DNA of 64,000 bases from contig JADIIU010000001.1 of NCBI GenBank assembly GCA_027603945.1, positions 1 to 64,000 on the forward strand, given 5' to 3'. The DNA is from Terramyces sp. JEL0728. Taxonomy: Eukaryota; Chytridiomycota; Chytridiomycetes; Rhizophydiales; Terramycetaceae. Numbering within the stretch: the first letter of the stretch is position 1; each line of letters begins with the position of its first letter. Under the pieces are notes generated by a model. It saw only the letters and a program-made list of their open reading frames with translations. It was not told the origin of the DNA and ran no database searches. Positions 12,150 through 23,256 of the stretch are shown here, piece by piece. Both the position numbers and the translations under genes were made by a program.

Positions 12150-13382
12150 GACAAAAGGTGAGAAAAAAAGGACGGCTGCGATGATTTGTCTAATGGCGAT
12201 GAAAATTAACAAGTTGTATATGCAAAACAAAAGAGCTTTTTTGATTTGCTTTTGAATAATTTTCATAAGTAAACACAAACTTTTTTCGATGGGTTTTTAA
12301 TCGCTGAGTGGCTTCTCTTTCATTAAAGTATACTCGTAAAAACAGAGCCGAATGGAATGGGGCAAGTTGGATAGGATAAAGAATTTGGATGCGGGTTTAG
12401 TCTCATTTGTATTCTTTGCACCGCGCAGCTGAATTTCACGGCATTGCGAAACTATTTCAGTTTGGAAGGAACCGAGATTTTTTTCACCAAAGCGAATGGA
12501 TATCAATCAAAGTAGTACCAGATTTTTCACTAGCACAAGATACTAAGATGGTTTCCAACTAGAACGTTTTGAACTACTGGCTGCTAATGCAGCACTACAT
12601 TGTTCATATTGACTTGATTACGTAAGTTGCTAAAAACAGTCAATTGCAATATTTATTAAACACACTCCTCGCTTGAACCTTTAGTCCTGCCCGACCCAAA
12701 CTTTTTCATCTTCAAGAAATGCTCGTCTCGTCCTTTTATTTTATATTCCCTTTCTCTCTTCAGCCATCTATACAGCATGCTAATATGGATACCAGTTTCA
12801 TAGGCTACAGTTTTGGTCCGGGTTGTTCGTAGCCTCTGTAGGATTTCCAACTTTTCCTTGTATGTGTATTGAGTGCGAACTTGCACAATGCCATTTGATA
12901 TTTATTTAGCTGCGCTTCTTTATACTCTGCCATTGCCATTACTAGCACATTTCTGGGCCAATACATTTATTGCTTCCAATTTCGGTCCATTTTATTGCGG
13001 AACGCTTTAATTTCAAGGCAGCTGCTACAACAGTAGCGGAAATCTTGTATCCGCTGATTAACAAGCCAATATAAGCTGGGCGCGTTTAATTGTCTTTGCC
13101 AAGGGTATTCTAAGCAATTTTGCCACATCGCTATTCATGGTGATAGCGGTGCATGCAACGCCTCTTTTTGTGTCCACAATAGCTATAGAATCTCTAGCAG
13201 TGAAAGTCACAAAGTCTAGTTTTACGGCCCTAGTAAAGAAACGCAATTGAATCCGCGATCCTCCAGCTGTTTTATTATTGTACTCCTGAAATTTGAATTT
13301 CTAAATTGCAGGCTTGTGTGCAACACTAGCTGTGCCACCCGACAGCTGATCATATAAGTCAAGTTAATTCCTCCCATAATTC
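12150..13382. other. 1.2-kb region with no confident gene
   Basis: Lies between the Psd1 start and the third EWY-motif gene. It contains one helix-turn-helix-like frame (listed separately) and another short minus-strand frame at 13058-13246 (ending KTIKRAQLILAC) that I cannot assign. No RNA genes or repeats recognised. Confidence 0.4.
12656..12886 (-). pseudogene. Possible helix-turn-helix (transposase-like DNA-binding) fragment
   Basis: A 76-codon open frame without an upstream ATG (it begins at GTG, and a stop lies just upstream in frame). The segment YKEKLEILQRLRTT followed by AYETGIHISMLYRWLKRE has the spacing of a helix-turn-helix of the kind seen in transposases and Psq/CENP-B N-termini. 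The tail is basic. With no start codon, no catalytic domain and no terminal repeats seen, it may be a remnant of a mobile element or an exon I cannot connect. Confidence 0.3.
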
Positions 13383-13721
13383 ATGGACACTAAGAAAAAT
13401 GAACCGAAAGTAACATTAATAAATGGAAGATTGGCACTTGTGGAAGCCTCATATAACGAATCAATACCACCCCACAGTCAACGACACAAAATACTGGTTA
13501 TACCTTTTAATCCTACAAATATGAATGAAGGCTACAGGTACCCGGACGAATGGTATGATTCATATGACAAGACTAAATGTGAGTCGAATGACAAGAAAAA
13601 TAGCCTGTCGAATGACAAGGAGAATGTAAACGGTGGCATACAAGGAAAACAAGAGTGTCAAAATAGAAATGGCAGGGAGAGGCAGAATAGTGTTAATATT
13701 ACTAATTTAATTAATAAATGA
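13383..13721 (+). CDS. Small protein of an unnamed EWY-motif family, member 3
   Basis: Unrecognised 112-residue intronless protein. It has the family motif as GYRYPDEWYDSYDK near residue 50-63, a variable Asn/Lys-rich linker, and the C-terminus SVNITNLINK, nearly the same as VSIDNLINQ in the 4009-4338 gene. No signal peptide or membrane helix. It converges on the PRCC gene (stops 33 bp apart). Function unknown. Confidence 0.6.
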   Translation: MDTKKNEPKVTLINGRLALVEASYNESIPPHSQRHKILVIPFNPTNMNEGYRYPDEWYDSYDKTKCESNDKKNSLSNDKENVNGGIQGKQECQNRNGRERQNSVNITNLINK

Positions 13722-13754
13722 TTTTTGTATAAAGCTTTAAATTAGTTTATAATT

Positions 13755-14479
13755 TTAAAATCCATACTTGTTTCTGACTGTTTTTTTCAATGCATTTCTC
13801 TCTGCCTTCTGGTCTGCCATTTTATCACTCTGCTGCATTGCTTGAGCTGCCAAGCTTAGTATATGATTGTTCCTATCCTTTCCAATAGGATTCGAGATAT
13901 TCAAAGTAAGATTAAGAGTACCTTGAACGAATCGGACGCCTTAAACTCTGATTTTGTGAATTGGCGTTGTTGGGCAAGTCTATACACATCGCCAATCTGT
14001 TCTTTTTGCGATATAGTTGTGACTTTAACAGGTCCTGATTTCCTTTCTGGAATTGCTACTACTTGTTCCACTTTTACTTTCTTTTTAATATGAAAAGTCT
14101 GCAAATTGTACTGTCCACTCGGCCTCTCAGGTCCCGCTTGTGGTCCTAAATCTTCCTGTTCTTGTCCAGCTAGTATTAATGATGAATTACGAAGTGTAAA
14201 AAAACAATCCAATTCTACGCTCTCCTCCTTTTTCGCTGGTTTCTTGTCCAACTTTCCAAAAGATATATTTTTACTAGTTGTTGACTGTGCTTTTGGTATT
14301 GATGCTAATAAATTCGGTCCAAGTTCTGGTTTGAGGTTTGATTCGTGCTGTTCCAATTCTACTGCCGGCACAAAAATCTTGCGCTTTCCCTTTTCTGCTG
14401 TCTTGATTTCCTCTTTCAGAGGTTTCCTTATCTCTTCCTCGTCATCTGAAGATGCATAGTATTGCGATAGTTTATTCAT
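13755..14479 (-). CDS. PRCC homologue (splicing/mitotic checkpoint-associated nuclear protein)
   Basis: The N-terminus MNKLSQYYASSDDEEE matches the PRCC start (a YASSDES-type segment). The C-terminus HILSLAAQAM...VRNKYGF matches the family's closing block, which ends in KYGF. The middle is Pro/Lys-rich and variable, as usual. PRCC is a nuclear protein linked to pre-mRNA splicing. One intron is required. A 20-nt version (13902-13921) keeps SDSFK-NISNPIGKDRNNH but ends in TTG rather than AG; a canonical alternative uses a 44-nt intron (13878-13921) ending GGAAAG. Both keep frame (234 or 226 residues). Start chosen at 14479 because the conserved N-terminus begins there. Confidence 0.75.
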
Positions 14480-14534
14480 TTCAAATGCGAAAAGATCAGG
14501 AAAAAGTTGATTCACCCAAATCCATTATATTATT

Positions 14535-15389
14535 TCAATTGATATTCGTCAGCTTCACAGTATTAATCAGATGCTCTTGTGTTGCATGTTGCTGCATTTT
14601 TGGTTTCTTGGCAAGAGTAAATTCCTTTAGCATCTTCAAAATATAGACCAGCCCCAAGGAGTGGATACATATACAATAGATACTGCCCAAATTATATAGT
14701 ATTCCCGTGTTGGTAGCTACGGCAGAGTCAGTCAATATAAATACCAGGTACAATGCAATGGCTGACCAGTCAAGAGACACAATAGCAATATTCAATTTCG
14801 TGATAACCTTGAATTTTTGGAGCATTTCCGACGAAAGTTCCTGGCGAAATTTTGTTTGTTTAAATTTGAATACTACTACAGCAAGAGAAATATGCTGTAC
14901 ATTGTCATAGATGACTGACAGAACTGAAAATATTGCTATGCATAAATTCCCGCTCTTTCGCAACACTGAATATCCAGTTATCATGTAGCTCAAGGTTAAC
15001 AATAGCGGAAGCAAAAAGACTGCAATCACAATATTCCTGAAAATATCCAGCCTTTGCTTTGTCAGCTGTGGAATTAGTGTAATGTAAATTCGCAATATCT
15101 CTATATCAATTAATAGTATAAAGAAAATTTCAATGTTGGAAATCAGCCCGATAGCTGTCATATAGAGATTATCAGTTGCTGCTCCCGGAGCTGTGCTGTA
15201 GTGCATTAGGTGATAGAATATCAAACAACTTTGACAAACGTTGGTTGCAATCACAATATTGAATATCCACCGCAATGAACCAACAGTAGACTTTCTGAAG
15301 TTTATCACGTACAACATATAAAAGGAAATTCCAAATATTACGACTGCTACTATTTTGAAGCATGTATTGGTGATTGAAAAGCTGTCCAT
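14535..15389 (-). CDS. Seven-helix array protein, copy 1 (intronless)
   Basis: First member of a 16-unit tandem family of unrecognised multi-pass membrane proteins; 284 residues with seven predicted hydrophobic helices. Family landmarks: NVCQSCLIFYH (helix 2), DIEILRIYITLIPQLT after helix 3, VIYDNVQH and FKQTKFRQELS (end of helix 5), LDWSAIALYL (helix 6) and CICIHSLGLVYILKMLKEF (helix 7). No intron at the position used in copies 2-11. The sequence is most like copy 16 at the other end of the array (shared KMLK-[ED]-F and KKPK). It lacks the Q-K-T-x-I-I tail motif. Function unknown. Confidence 0.8.
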   Translation of the reverse strand: MDSFSITNTCFKIVAVVIFGISFYMLYVINFRKSTVGSLRWIFNIVIATNVCQSCLIFYHLMHYSTAPGAATDNLYMTAIGLISNIEIFFILLIDIEILRIYITLIPQLTKQRLDIFRNIVIAVFLLPLLLTLSYMITGYSVLRKSGNLCIAIFSVLSVIYDNVQHISLAVVVFKFKQTKFRQELSSEMLQKFKVITKLNIAIVSLDWSAIALYLVFILTDSAVATNTGILYNLGSIYCICIHSLGLVYILKMLKEFTLAKKPKMQQHATQEHLINTVKLTNIN

Positions 15390-15703
15390 TGTATTGACGT
15401 AGGCAAAAATATGACCTCCAAGATAAAAACAAGCAGTACCTCCTGAACATGCTTGGATGACAGTGTCTGTGGTTTGGATATACTTTTATCTCCAATAGTC
15501 AACTGAGGTTGCAGTTACAATATTTTGCACACTGTCGAAATCACTACAAAAGGAGAAAAGATTGCATTAGAATAATTGCTAACAAGAAGCGAATCTGAAG
15601 ATAACAGAGACCCTAATAGAATTCGTATTCCAAACAAGGCTGTATTAATGATCGAAAAAATAGTGGACATTTAACGCAAGAAGCAATATATAATATTTTT
15701 GCT
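15390..15703. other. Spacer between array copies 1 and 2
   Basis: 314 bp of AT-rich spacer. No remnant of another copy recognised. Confidence 0.4.
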
Positions 15704-16616
15704 TTATACAAGTCGCGTGCTCTTTTCATGAACATTGCTACTTGCACTTTTAATTTTCAAGTCGGCTAGTTTCTTTAATGGCACATTCGGTTCAGAATCA
15801 GTCTCATTCTTGGATAATGAAAGATCTTTGAGCTTCATCAAACAAAATATCAGCCCTAATGTGTGAATGCATATGCAAAGACATCCAGCCAAGTTATAGT
15901 AGTATGGAAAGTATGATTTGTCAGTTGTGAAGGTAAAGTAAACGTGAAAAGCGATTGCCTAAATTAGCTGGAATTACCGTCCAGTCTACAAGAAGCATGC
16001 CTGCAAGATACACAGATAGCTTTTTAAACTGATTGATTGTATTCGTAGATAATTCATTTCCGCACTTTCCATCTTTGAATTTGTATATGGCAGTTAATAA
16101 ATAAATGTTTTGGATATTATCTAGGATGACGGCGAGTATAGCAAAGAACATTACACATACATTTCCTGCAACTACTATTGATGGATTTGCGGTAAATATA
16201 CCAGCTATACGCGTGCTGAATGGGAATAATACGTAAAGCGCAATCAGAAATATCCTAATTCGGTATAGTATGCGCTTGGTGATAGTCGGGTTGAGAACTG
16301 CGAATATTGTCATCACTTCAATATCTGCCAGGAGCACGAGCAGTATTTGTAAATCCGACACGGTAGAAATAACATTGTAAGTGTTGTACCAAGTAGAAAC
16401 ATATATACTGTAAGCAATGTAAAATGAGACTATCCAGTAGACGATTATCAATGACTGGATGATATTAATCCATAGAATAAAACTTGACATTTTCCGGAAT
16501 GAATGCACATACTTTCCCCGATACACTATAATAAAGTAATATATTGAAATTAGACCTAATGAAACTGTGAATACTGAAAACAGGCTGTCGAGGATAATAT
16601 ACACCAAGAGATACAT
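15704..16616 (-). CDS. Seven-helix array protein, copy 2
   Basis: 297 residues from two exons, with a 19-nt intron at 15959-15977 placed in phase 0 after DWT (DWT|AIAFHVYF). Landmarks: INIIQSLIIVYW, DIEVMTIFAVLNPTIT, LDNIQNIYLLTAIYKFKD, ELSTNTINQFKKL, CICIHTLGLIFCLMKLKDLSLSKNE. The tail has VPLKKLADLK and ends HEKSTRLV, a variant of the family tail motif. Unspliced, the protein would lose helix 7. Membrane protein of unknown function. Confidence 0.85.
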
Positions 16617-16722
16617 TTGCTATGTGGCAAAATACACAATGAGATACAATGAAATTTAGTTGAATTGGAGCACACTAATAACAGACGTTGAGGCTTAGAT
16701 TTGTACACTAAAGAAATTCATT

Positions 16723-17639
16723 TCAGATGGTAATTATTTGCGTTTGCTGATCATGAATATTGGTTTTCGCAGCTTCCGAATGCATGTCAATTAGTTTCCG
16801 CAAAGGAACGTTCTGCTCTGTAGGTTCATTTGGGGCCAATGTCAGCTCTTTCAGTTTAATCAAACAGTAAATCATGCCCAGCGTATGAACGCAGATACAC
16901 AATGAGCCGGCTAGATTGAAATAGTATGGATAGAATGAAATATCGGCTGTAAATGTAAAATACATGTAAAATGCAATTCCCTATCATCAGCTATTTGTAC
17001 CGTCCAGTCAATCAAAATCATTGCAACAAATAAACCCCCCAATTCTTTGAATTTAATTATAGTCTTTTCTGGCAGTTCACTTTGATATTTGGACCCTTTG
17101 AATTCGTAAACCGTGAAAAGTAGATAGATGTTTTGTAAGTTATCGTAGATGGCTGCCAGCATTGCGAATACCATTGTGCATACGTTTCCAACGATAGTCA
17201 TCCAATCTTGACTTATGATTACTGAGGCTGCTCGTGAACAGCATGGAAAAAGGATATACGCGGCAATAATTCCATATTTCAACATTGCTAATTTGCTGCT
17301 CGATAAGTTTGTATTTAATACCGAGAATATCCTTAGTATTTCTATATCTGCTATTAGAACTAACAGTATTTGCAAATCAGAGACTGCAAACAGAGTAACA
17401 TTTACGTATATCCAAGTAGCATAATACACATTGAGATTGATATAGTACATGAGGATCCAGTATAAAATATTAAGTGTTTGGAGTATATTTATACAAATCA
17501 CAAGAATTGACAGTCTCCATATTGATCTGACATGTTTTGATTCATAGACGCTAATCAAAAAGAACACTGAGAATCCTCCCATAACTGTAGTAAAGATTGA
17601 AAACATGGAATCGAGAATGATGTACATCAAAGGAACCAT
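16723..17639 (-). CDS. Seven-helix array protein, copy 3
   Basis: 298 residues, intron 16981-17000 (20 nt) after DWT. The start at 17639 (MVPLMYIILD) was chosen over an in-frame ATG at 17696 because family members begin a few residues before helix 1. Landmarks: INILQTLNILYW, DIEILRIFSVLNTNLS, IYDNLQNIYLLFTVYEFKGSK, ELPEKTIIKFKEL, CICVHTLGMIYCLIKLKELTL. Tail: VPLRKLIDMH, then QQTQIITI at the C-terminus. Function unknown. Confidence 0.86.
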
Positions 17640-17777
17640 TATCGAATTTACGCAAGAAATTTCCAACAATGAAATTGTTACCCATTGAAAATTCATCGGT
17701 TATGTACAGAACTTTTAGAAAATCGCTAAATTAAAGATTAGGTATCGCATGCTGTTTATTGAGTAGATTGGCGCATA

Positions 17778-18671
17778 CTAGTTGTTTATAATCCTTGTCT
17801 GTTCTGGAGCCGGGTTTGATTCCTTTGAATTTGCCAGGAGCATAACCGGCGGAGAGCTAGGGTTTATTGTATATTCATTCTGCAAAAGCGTCATCTCTTT
17901 GAATTTAATCAAGCAGGCGATAATGCCAATGGAATGCATATAAATGCATATACAGCAAGTAATATTCAGATATTCGTTTAGCAAGGAATAAGGCAAGAAA
18001 GTGTAATATATGCTGGTAGCAAGCCCCTAAAATAAAAATTGAAATACCAACCAATCAATGACAACTAAAAGAGCGATATAGACAGCGACTGTATTGAATA
18101 ATAAAGATAGTTTCTTGGCATTATTCTGTTGTAGTTTGCTCTTTTTGAAATAGTATACTTTTATCACTAGCGAGATGTTTTGAATATTGTCATACACTAT
18201 TGCTCCCAACGCAAAGAAATTCAGACTATAGTTGCTAATCAGTGCAAGTACTCGCGAGTAGTGAATGTATTTGACCATGCGGGTTGTGAATGGCAATGCA
18301 ACAAAGAATACAATAATCGCGATCCGTATCTGATAAACCAACTTGACTCTGATTTTTGATATTAATACCGAGAATATAACTAATATTTCCAAGTCTGACA
18401 TTACTATCAATAGTAATTGTATATCTGCGGCAACACCAATTATTTCCCGCACAGCAATTACACTGGAACAAAGATTGTCACTTGTATCACATATAAACAG
18501 CCAATACAATATGAATAGCGTTTGTAATATGTTGATTACCAGAATGAGAATGAATGATTTTTGAAACGACTTTACTGTATGTCGTACTTTGGATGATATA
18601 AAGTAAACTGATAATCCAGCAAGGGTAATTATTGCTATTGCAAATGCAATTTGCAGAATTAGGTACACCAT
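17778..18671 (-). CDS. Seven-helix array protein, copy 4
   Basis: 290 residues, intron 18027-18047 (21 nt) after DWL. The intron is U-rich and lacks the CTAA/TTAA branch-like motif of its neighbours, but the frame is restored only by removing it (DWL|GLATSIYYTF). Landmarks: INILQTLFILYW, DLEILVIFSVLISKI, VYDNIQNISLVIKVYYFKKSK, CICIYMHSIGIIACLIKFKEMTLLQNE. Ends EQTRIINN. The post-helix-3 segment is less conserved than in other copies. Confidence 0.83.
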
Positions 18672-18791
18672 AGGCGTATAGTTGAGAATCGGAAACTTTC
18701 TTTGACGCGTTCGTACAGCTAGCAGGTTCCATTCATATGTGATCGAATCAATAAGTTGGATGTGCCGAAAATTCCCAATTAATTTATTAAG

Positions 18792-19684
18792 TCATAGAAC
18801 GATCATCGTATCCTGGTCTTGCACAGATTTCATATCTGCAATATCAATCAACCGCTTTTCCTGGACAGAAGGCACTGTCTCCTGTTTGGACAGTGTAACT
18901 TCTTTTAGCTTGATTAAACAGGAAAGCAATCCAAGCGCATGGATAAAGACACACATGGCGCATGCAAGGTTGTAGTACTGTATATATCTGGAAACATCTT
19001 TCGACAAATTGTAATAGACACTGGACGCGATTCCCTAGTTCAAAAAAGAATTACAGACCAATCAACTAGTACTAGTAAAATAAAATAAATAGTCAATTCC
19101 TGGAATTTGCATATCAAATTGGAAGATAATTCGCTTTGTTGTTTGGATTCTTTGAACCTGTAGATGGCATATACCAGATAGAAATTTTGAAAATTGTCAT
19201 AAATCATGGAAAAGAATGCGTATACTCCAATACTGATATTGTTGAATGTGTCGTACCAATCAGAGTTGAATGTGAAGCTGATTATTCTCGCGCTAAAAGG
19301 AATCATGAATACGAGCGCTGCAAATAGCTTGCACCGTCTGATCATCTTTGTATTGATTTTCGGATTCAACACTGAATAAATGTTCAATATTTCCAAGTCT
19401 GTTAATACAATTAATAAGAGTTGGATATCGGCGACAACACAGAGAGATTGGCCAGCAGCATAGATCGTCGAATCACATAATTCATCGCTAATATAACAAA
19501 TCAGTAGCCAATAGAGACTACATATTGATTGCAGTATGCTGATGGATATGATGATTATAAATGAATTTCTAAATGATTTGACTGTTTTTGGTAAATTGAC
19601 TACCAAGTGATAGATAGCTAGCGCTCCTAGCAACACAGAGAGTGTCGAGAATCCTACATCTACTACAATATATTTTTCAATCAT
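18792..19684 (-). CDS. Seven-helix array protein, copy 5
   Basis: 290 residues, intron 19035-19054 (20 nt) after DWS. Start set at 19684 (MIEKYIVVDVGFS); an in-frame ATG nine codons upstream is possible. Landmarks: ISILQSICSLYW, DLEILNIYSVLNPKIN, MIYDNFQNFYLVYAIYRFKESK, ELSSNLICKFQEL, CVFIHALGLLSCLIKLKEVTLSKQE. The tail has EKRLIDIADMK and ends QDTMIVL. Function unknown. Confidence 0.85.
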
Positions 19685-19781
19685 TCTAAAAAGTAAACAA
19701 TGCACATCCATGGCCCCACATATAGAAGGTATATGTGTAATGCAGATTTATTATTTTAATGAAATTCGTCCGGCTGATTAA

Positions 19782-20704
19782 TCAAGGTCTATTGTTCATT
19801 TCCGCGCAAATGATTGCAGTAGGTTGGTTATGCATTGATGCTATATTTGGCAATTTCAAATCCGCCAATTTCTTTAATCTCTCACTATTATCGGTATTTT
19901 CATCCGTTCCCGAGAGTGAAAGTTCAGTAAGCTTCAGCAAGCAGACAATCATGCCTAATATATGTATTGATTCGCATTGTGTGCTGGCTAAATTAAAGTA
20001 TTTTGCGTATATGGATACAGATATTGTCGCGTACAAGTTTAACAAGACACCCTTGGTTATTCAAAAGCTACCGTCCAGTCAATTACAATCATTAATACAA
20101 TATACACTACCAGCTCTCTGAACTTTGCCACTGTGCTATACGATAGGGGGCTCTGTAGCTTTGATTGTTTGAATTGGTAAATGGCATACAGTAACCCGAA
20201 ATTCTGAACATTATCGTACAAAACGCCAAACATTGCGTAAACTAGAATACACATATTGCTAATCACTGCCATTCTTTCTTGGTATACAAAGAAACTCAAC
20301 ACTTTTGTGCTGAATGGGAACAGCAGGTATAAAATCAAAACAACGTATCTGAAAATTACCAATCTCTTGCGAGTGAGTTTAGGATACAGCACTGAAAAAG
20401 TAAACAGCACTTCAATATCTGCTAACAAGATCAGCACTAGCTGTATTTCTGAAATAATATTCAATAGTTGGTATTCTAATTCCGATGATGCTTCAAACAT
20501 TGCTTCATTCGCGTAATACATAATGATCCATATTAATATTGTGATTGTTTGTAGTATATTAAAGCAAAGTATAAAGCCTGTCGTCTTTTGGAATGATTTT
20601 ACATATTTTCCTATCAAAATTGTGTATAGGAAATATATTGAGAGTGTACCTGTTGAAGCAGCAACGACCGCAAACAGGGCATCCAGTAAAATGTATTCAA
20701 TCAT
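19782..20704 (-). CDS. Seven-helix array protein, copy 6
   Basis: 300 residues, intron 20052-20071 (20 nt) after DWT. Start at 20704 (MIEYILLDALF), with an alternative ATG ten codons upstream. Landmarks: FNILQTITILIW, DIEVLFTFSVLYPKLT, LYDNVQNFGLLYAIYQFKQSK, PLSYSTVAKFREL, ESIHILGMIVCLLKLTELSLSG. The tail has ERLKKLADLK and NQPTAIICAE. Helix 7 has CESIH instead of CICIH. Confidence 0.84.
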
Positions 20705-21049
20705 GAAATGGAGTTTGGCGAATATCGATGACATTTTGTATCGACAATGACGGTGGTAGTCTCATTGTTTGACAGCAAAATCCAGAATCAATCCTTGCGA
20801 AATCCAATGGCATTTATAAAAATCAGTCATATTACATTTCAGTTTATTGTGCCAGTGAAAAGCCCTTTATTTGCAGTTGGAACTTGTGCCCAAGATTGGT
20901 AAAGTGGTTAGATCCCACAAACGTATGCAAATTTCATAACTCTTTGTTATTTTTGGGAATAGTTTACTACTTTAATTTATTATTCGAATCAGAGATTCCC
21001 GGCACTAGAACCCAATTAAAGAGAGCTCCACTGTCTGTATAATCACAAA
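20705..21049. other. Spacer between array copies 6 and 7
   Basis: About 345 bp. No pseudogene remnant is obvious. Confidence 0.4.
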
Positions 21050-21950
21050 TTAAGGACGCACAATAATTTGTGTTTTTTGGTTCTGTTTATCAACCACAGG
21101 ATTTTCTTTTACAAGATCTACTAGTCTTTTTAAGTGCACACTCGGCTGAGGACTCTGATTCTCTTCCAGCGAAACATCTTTTAGTTTGACTAGACAAAAA
21201 ATCATGCCGATAGTATGTGCCGAAATGCAATAGCCGTAATACTCGTAAAATGAATCATTGGATGAATAGATCCAGTATGAATAAAATAACACACCCTGGT
21301 TTAGAAAAGATTACAATCCAATCAATTGCAATCATTGCAGCAAAGTATAGTGCCAACTCCTTAAACTTGTATATAATTTGCATTGATAACTGATTCTGAA
21401 ATTTGGTTTGTTTCAGCATGTAGATGGCATAGAGAAGGTAGAAATTTTGACAGTTGTCATAAATCACTATAAACGCGGCAGAAACTAGCATTAATATATT
21501 ACTGGTTTCCAGTAGTCCAGATTCCATTAATACTATAGCTGTTAATCTAACTGAGAGCGGTCCTAGTGTAAATAATACTATTGATAGATTTCTGAACAAG
21601 TACAGCTTGGCAGGAGTCAATGCTGGATACAATACTGAATAAATAAGCAATACTTCTATTCCTGATATCAATATTAAGACCAGCTGTAGTTCAGTTATCA
21701 GATTAATTGCTTCAAACACATAATACTCTGTCTGGTGATACAAATCATAATTTAGGTATTCCGATAATATCCGAAATAATAATAGTGCTGATTGTATAAT
21801 GTTTGCTAACAGTACTGTTGCTGACAGGTATATGACAGTTCGAACGTATCTGCCCCAATTGACGATATACATAAAATACATTGAGCCGAAACCTAACATC
21901 GCAGCGAGAAGAGAGAACAGTGTGTCCAGAATATAATATGTAGGAATCAT
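21050..21950 (-). CDS. Seven-helix array protein, copy 7
   Basis: 293 residues, intron 21296-21314 (19 nt) after DWI. Landmarks: ANIIQSALLLFRILS, GIEVLLIYSVLYPALT (the first Asp of the usual D-[IL]-E is replaced by Gly), IYDNCQNFYLLYAIYMLKQTK, QLSMQIIYKFKEL, CISAHTIGMIFCLVKLKDVSLEEN. The tail has VHLKRLVDL and ends QKTQIIVRP. Function unknown. Confidence 0.84.
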
Positions 21951-21979
21951 TTATTAAAATATTTTTTCATAATCGTCAT

Positions 21980-22880
21980 TTACTCTGCAGTGACAACTCT
22001 CGCGAGATTAGTTTTGGGAATAATTTCCGTTGGAGTCTCCAGGGCTGTTGAAACTTGATTGATAATCTTTGGTTTTAAGCTTGTTTTTGACACTGTCAAT
22101 TCCTTTAGTTTGATCAAGAAGAATGTCATGAGAATGCAATGCAGCACTATACAGATTGCGCTGGCCATAGAAGAGTATAGCGTATATGCTGTTACCTTTC
22201 TTGACTGGTAATACAGGTTAAATCCGAGTCCCTGGATTAAAATCATTTACCATCCAATCAAATACAATCATGGCAACGATATTCACCACCAGGATTTTCA
22301 CTTGACCAAGCACATTTGTTGTTAGTGTGTTTCTAGATTTAACCATTTTAAACTGGTAGATTTTGTAGAGTAAATAGAAATTCTGTGTGTTGTCATAGAT
22401 TACCCCACAAAACGCATAGACCAGTGCAGATATATCACTTATCTTGAACAGCCAACTTTGGTCAAGCATATATCCCACTATCCTGAACGGAAATGGAACG
22501 AGAAAATACACTAGCAACCACGCAATTTTGAAAATCAAAAGTCTCTTTGTCGTAATATTAGAATCCAATACTGAAAATATCTGTAAAACCTCTACATCCG
22601 CAATGAAAACCAGAACCATTTGGATATGCGAAATCACCGTAATTGCTTGATAAACGAAATATTTTGTTTGAGTGTAGAAATTGTAGTTGATGTAAATTGC
22701 TACAATCCAATATAATATAAATAGAGATTGTAAAATATTGCATACTAGGATTGTTAGGGATACGCTATTGAATGATTTTATGTACTTGCCGCTGTGAATA
22801 ATTGGTATCAAGTAGCCTGTAAATATCAAGACGATGAAAATTACAATGGAATATAGAACGTCTAATGCAAGGTAGGACAT
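21980..22880 (-). CDS. Seven-helix array protein, copy 8
   Basis: 293 residues, intron 22232-22250 (19 nt) after DWM. Landmarks: CNILQSLFILYW, DVEVLQIFSVLDSNIT, IYDNTQNFYLLYKIYQFKMVK, TLTTNVLGQVKIL, CIVLHCILMTFFLIKLKELTVSK. It is the most divergent copy in helix 7 and the tail, ending PKTNLARVVTAE without a clear Q-K-T-x-I-I. It lies 29 bp from copy 7. Confidence 0.83.
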
Positions 22881-23256
22881 TGTGAGAAAGTAGAAATATT
22901 GCTTTTGGACAATGTGTGGTTTCTATTGTTAACATTACAATTTTGACAACAATGTGGTTGTTATGCAAGAACAATTTCCTTGCATTGATGGCGATAACAC
23001 CTGGGACGTGCAATACTACAACAGGGAATTGCTTCTAGATCCATAACTTTCAAGGTTTGAAAAGCAATGTGGCAAGAGCCTATTCTGCAATACAATAATG
23101 ATATTTTGATAAATTTTTGTTTATTCTAACTCTGCATGATTTGAGTAGGCTATTGAGAAATGATGAGGCTATTTTAAATGTACAATGCCGCCATTGTATT
23201 CTGCAACAATATACCGACCAATGGCAACTGCCTGAATACGGTAATTTTTTCAATGG
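22881..23256. other. Spacer between array copies 8 and 9
   Basis: 376 bp. I see no coding remnant or repeat. Confidence 0.4.

Noticed and set aside
13058..13246. Minus-strand frame ending KTIKRAQLILAC
   Set aside because: No ATG, no recognisable domain, and no clean splice link to neighbours; not supported as a gene.
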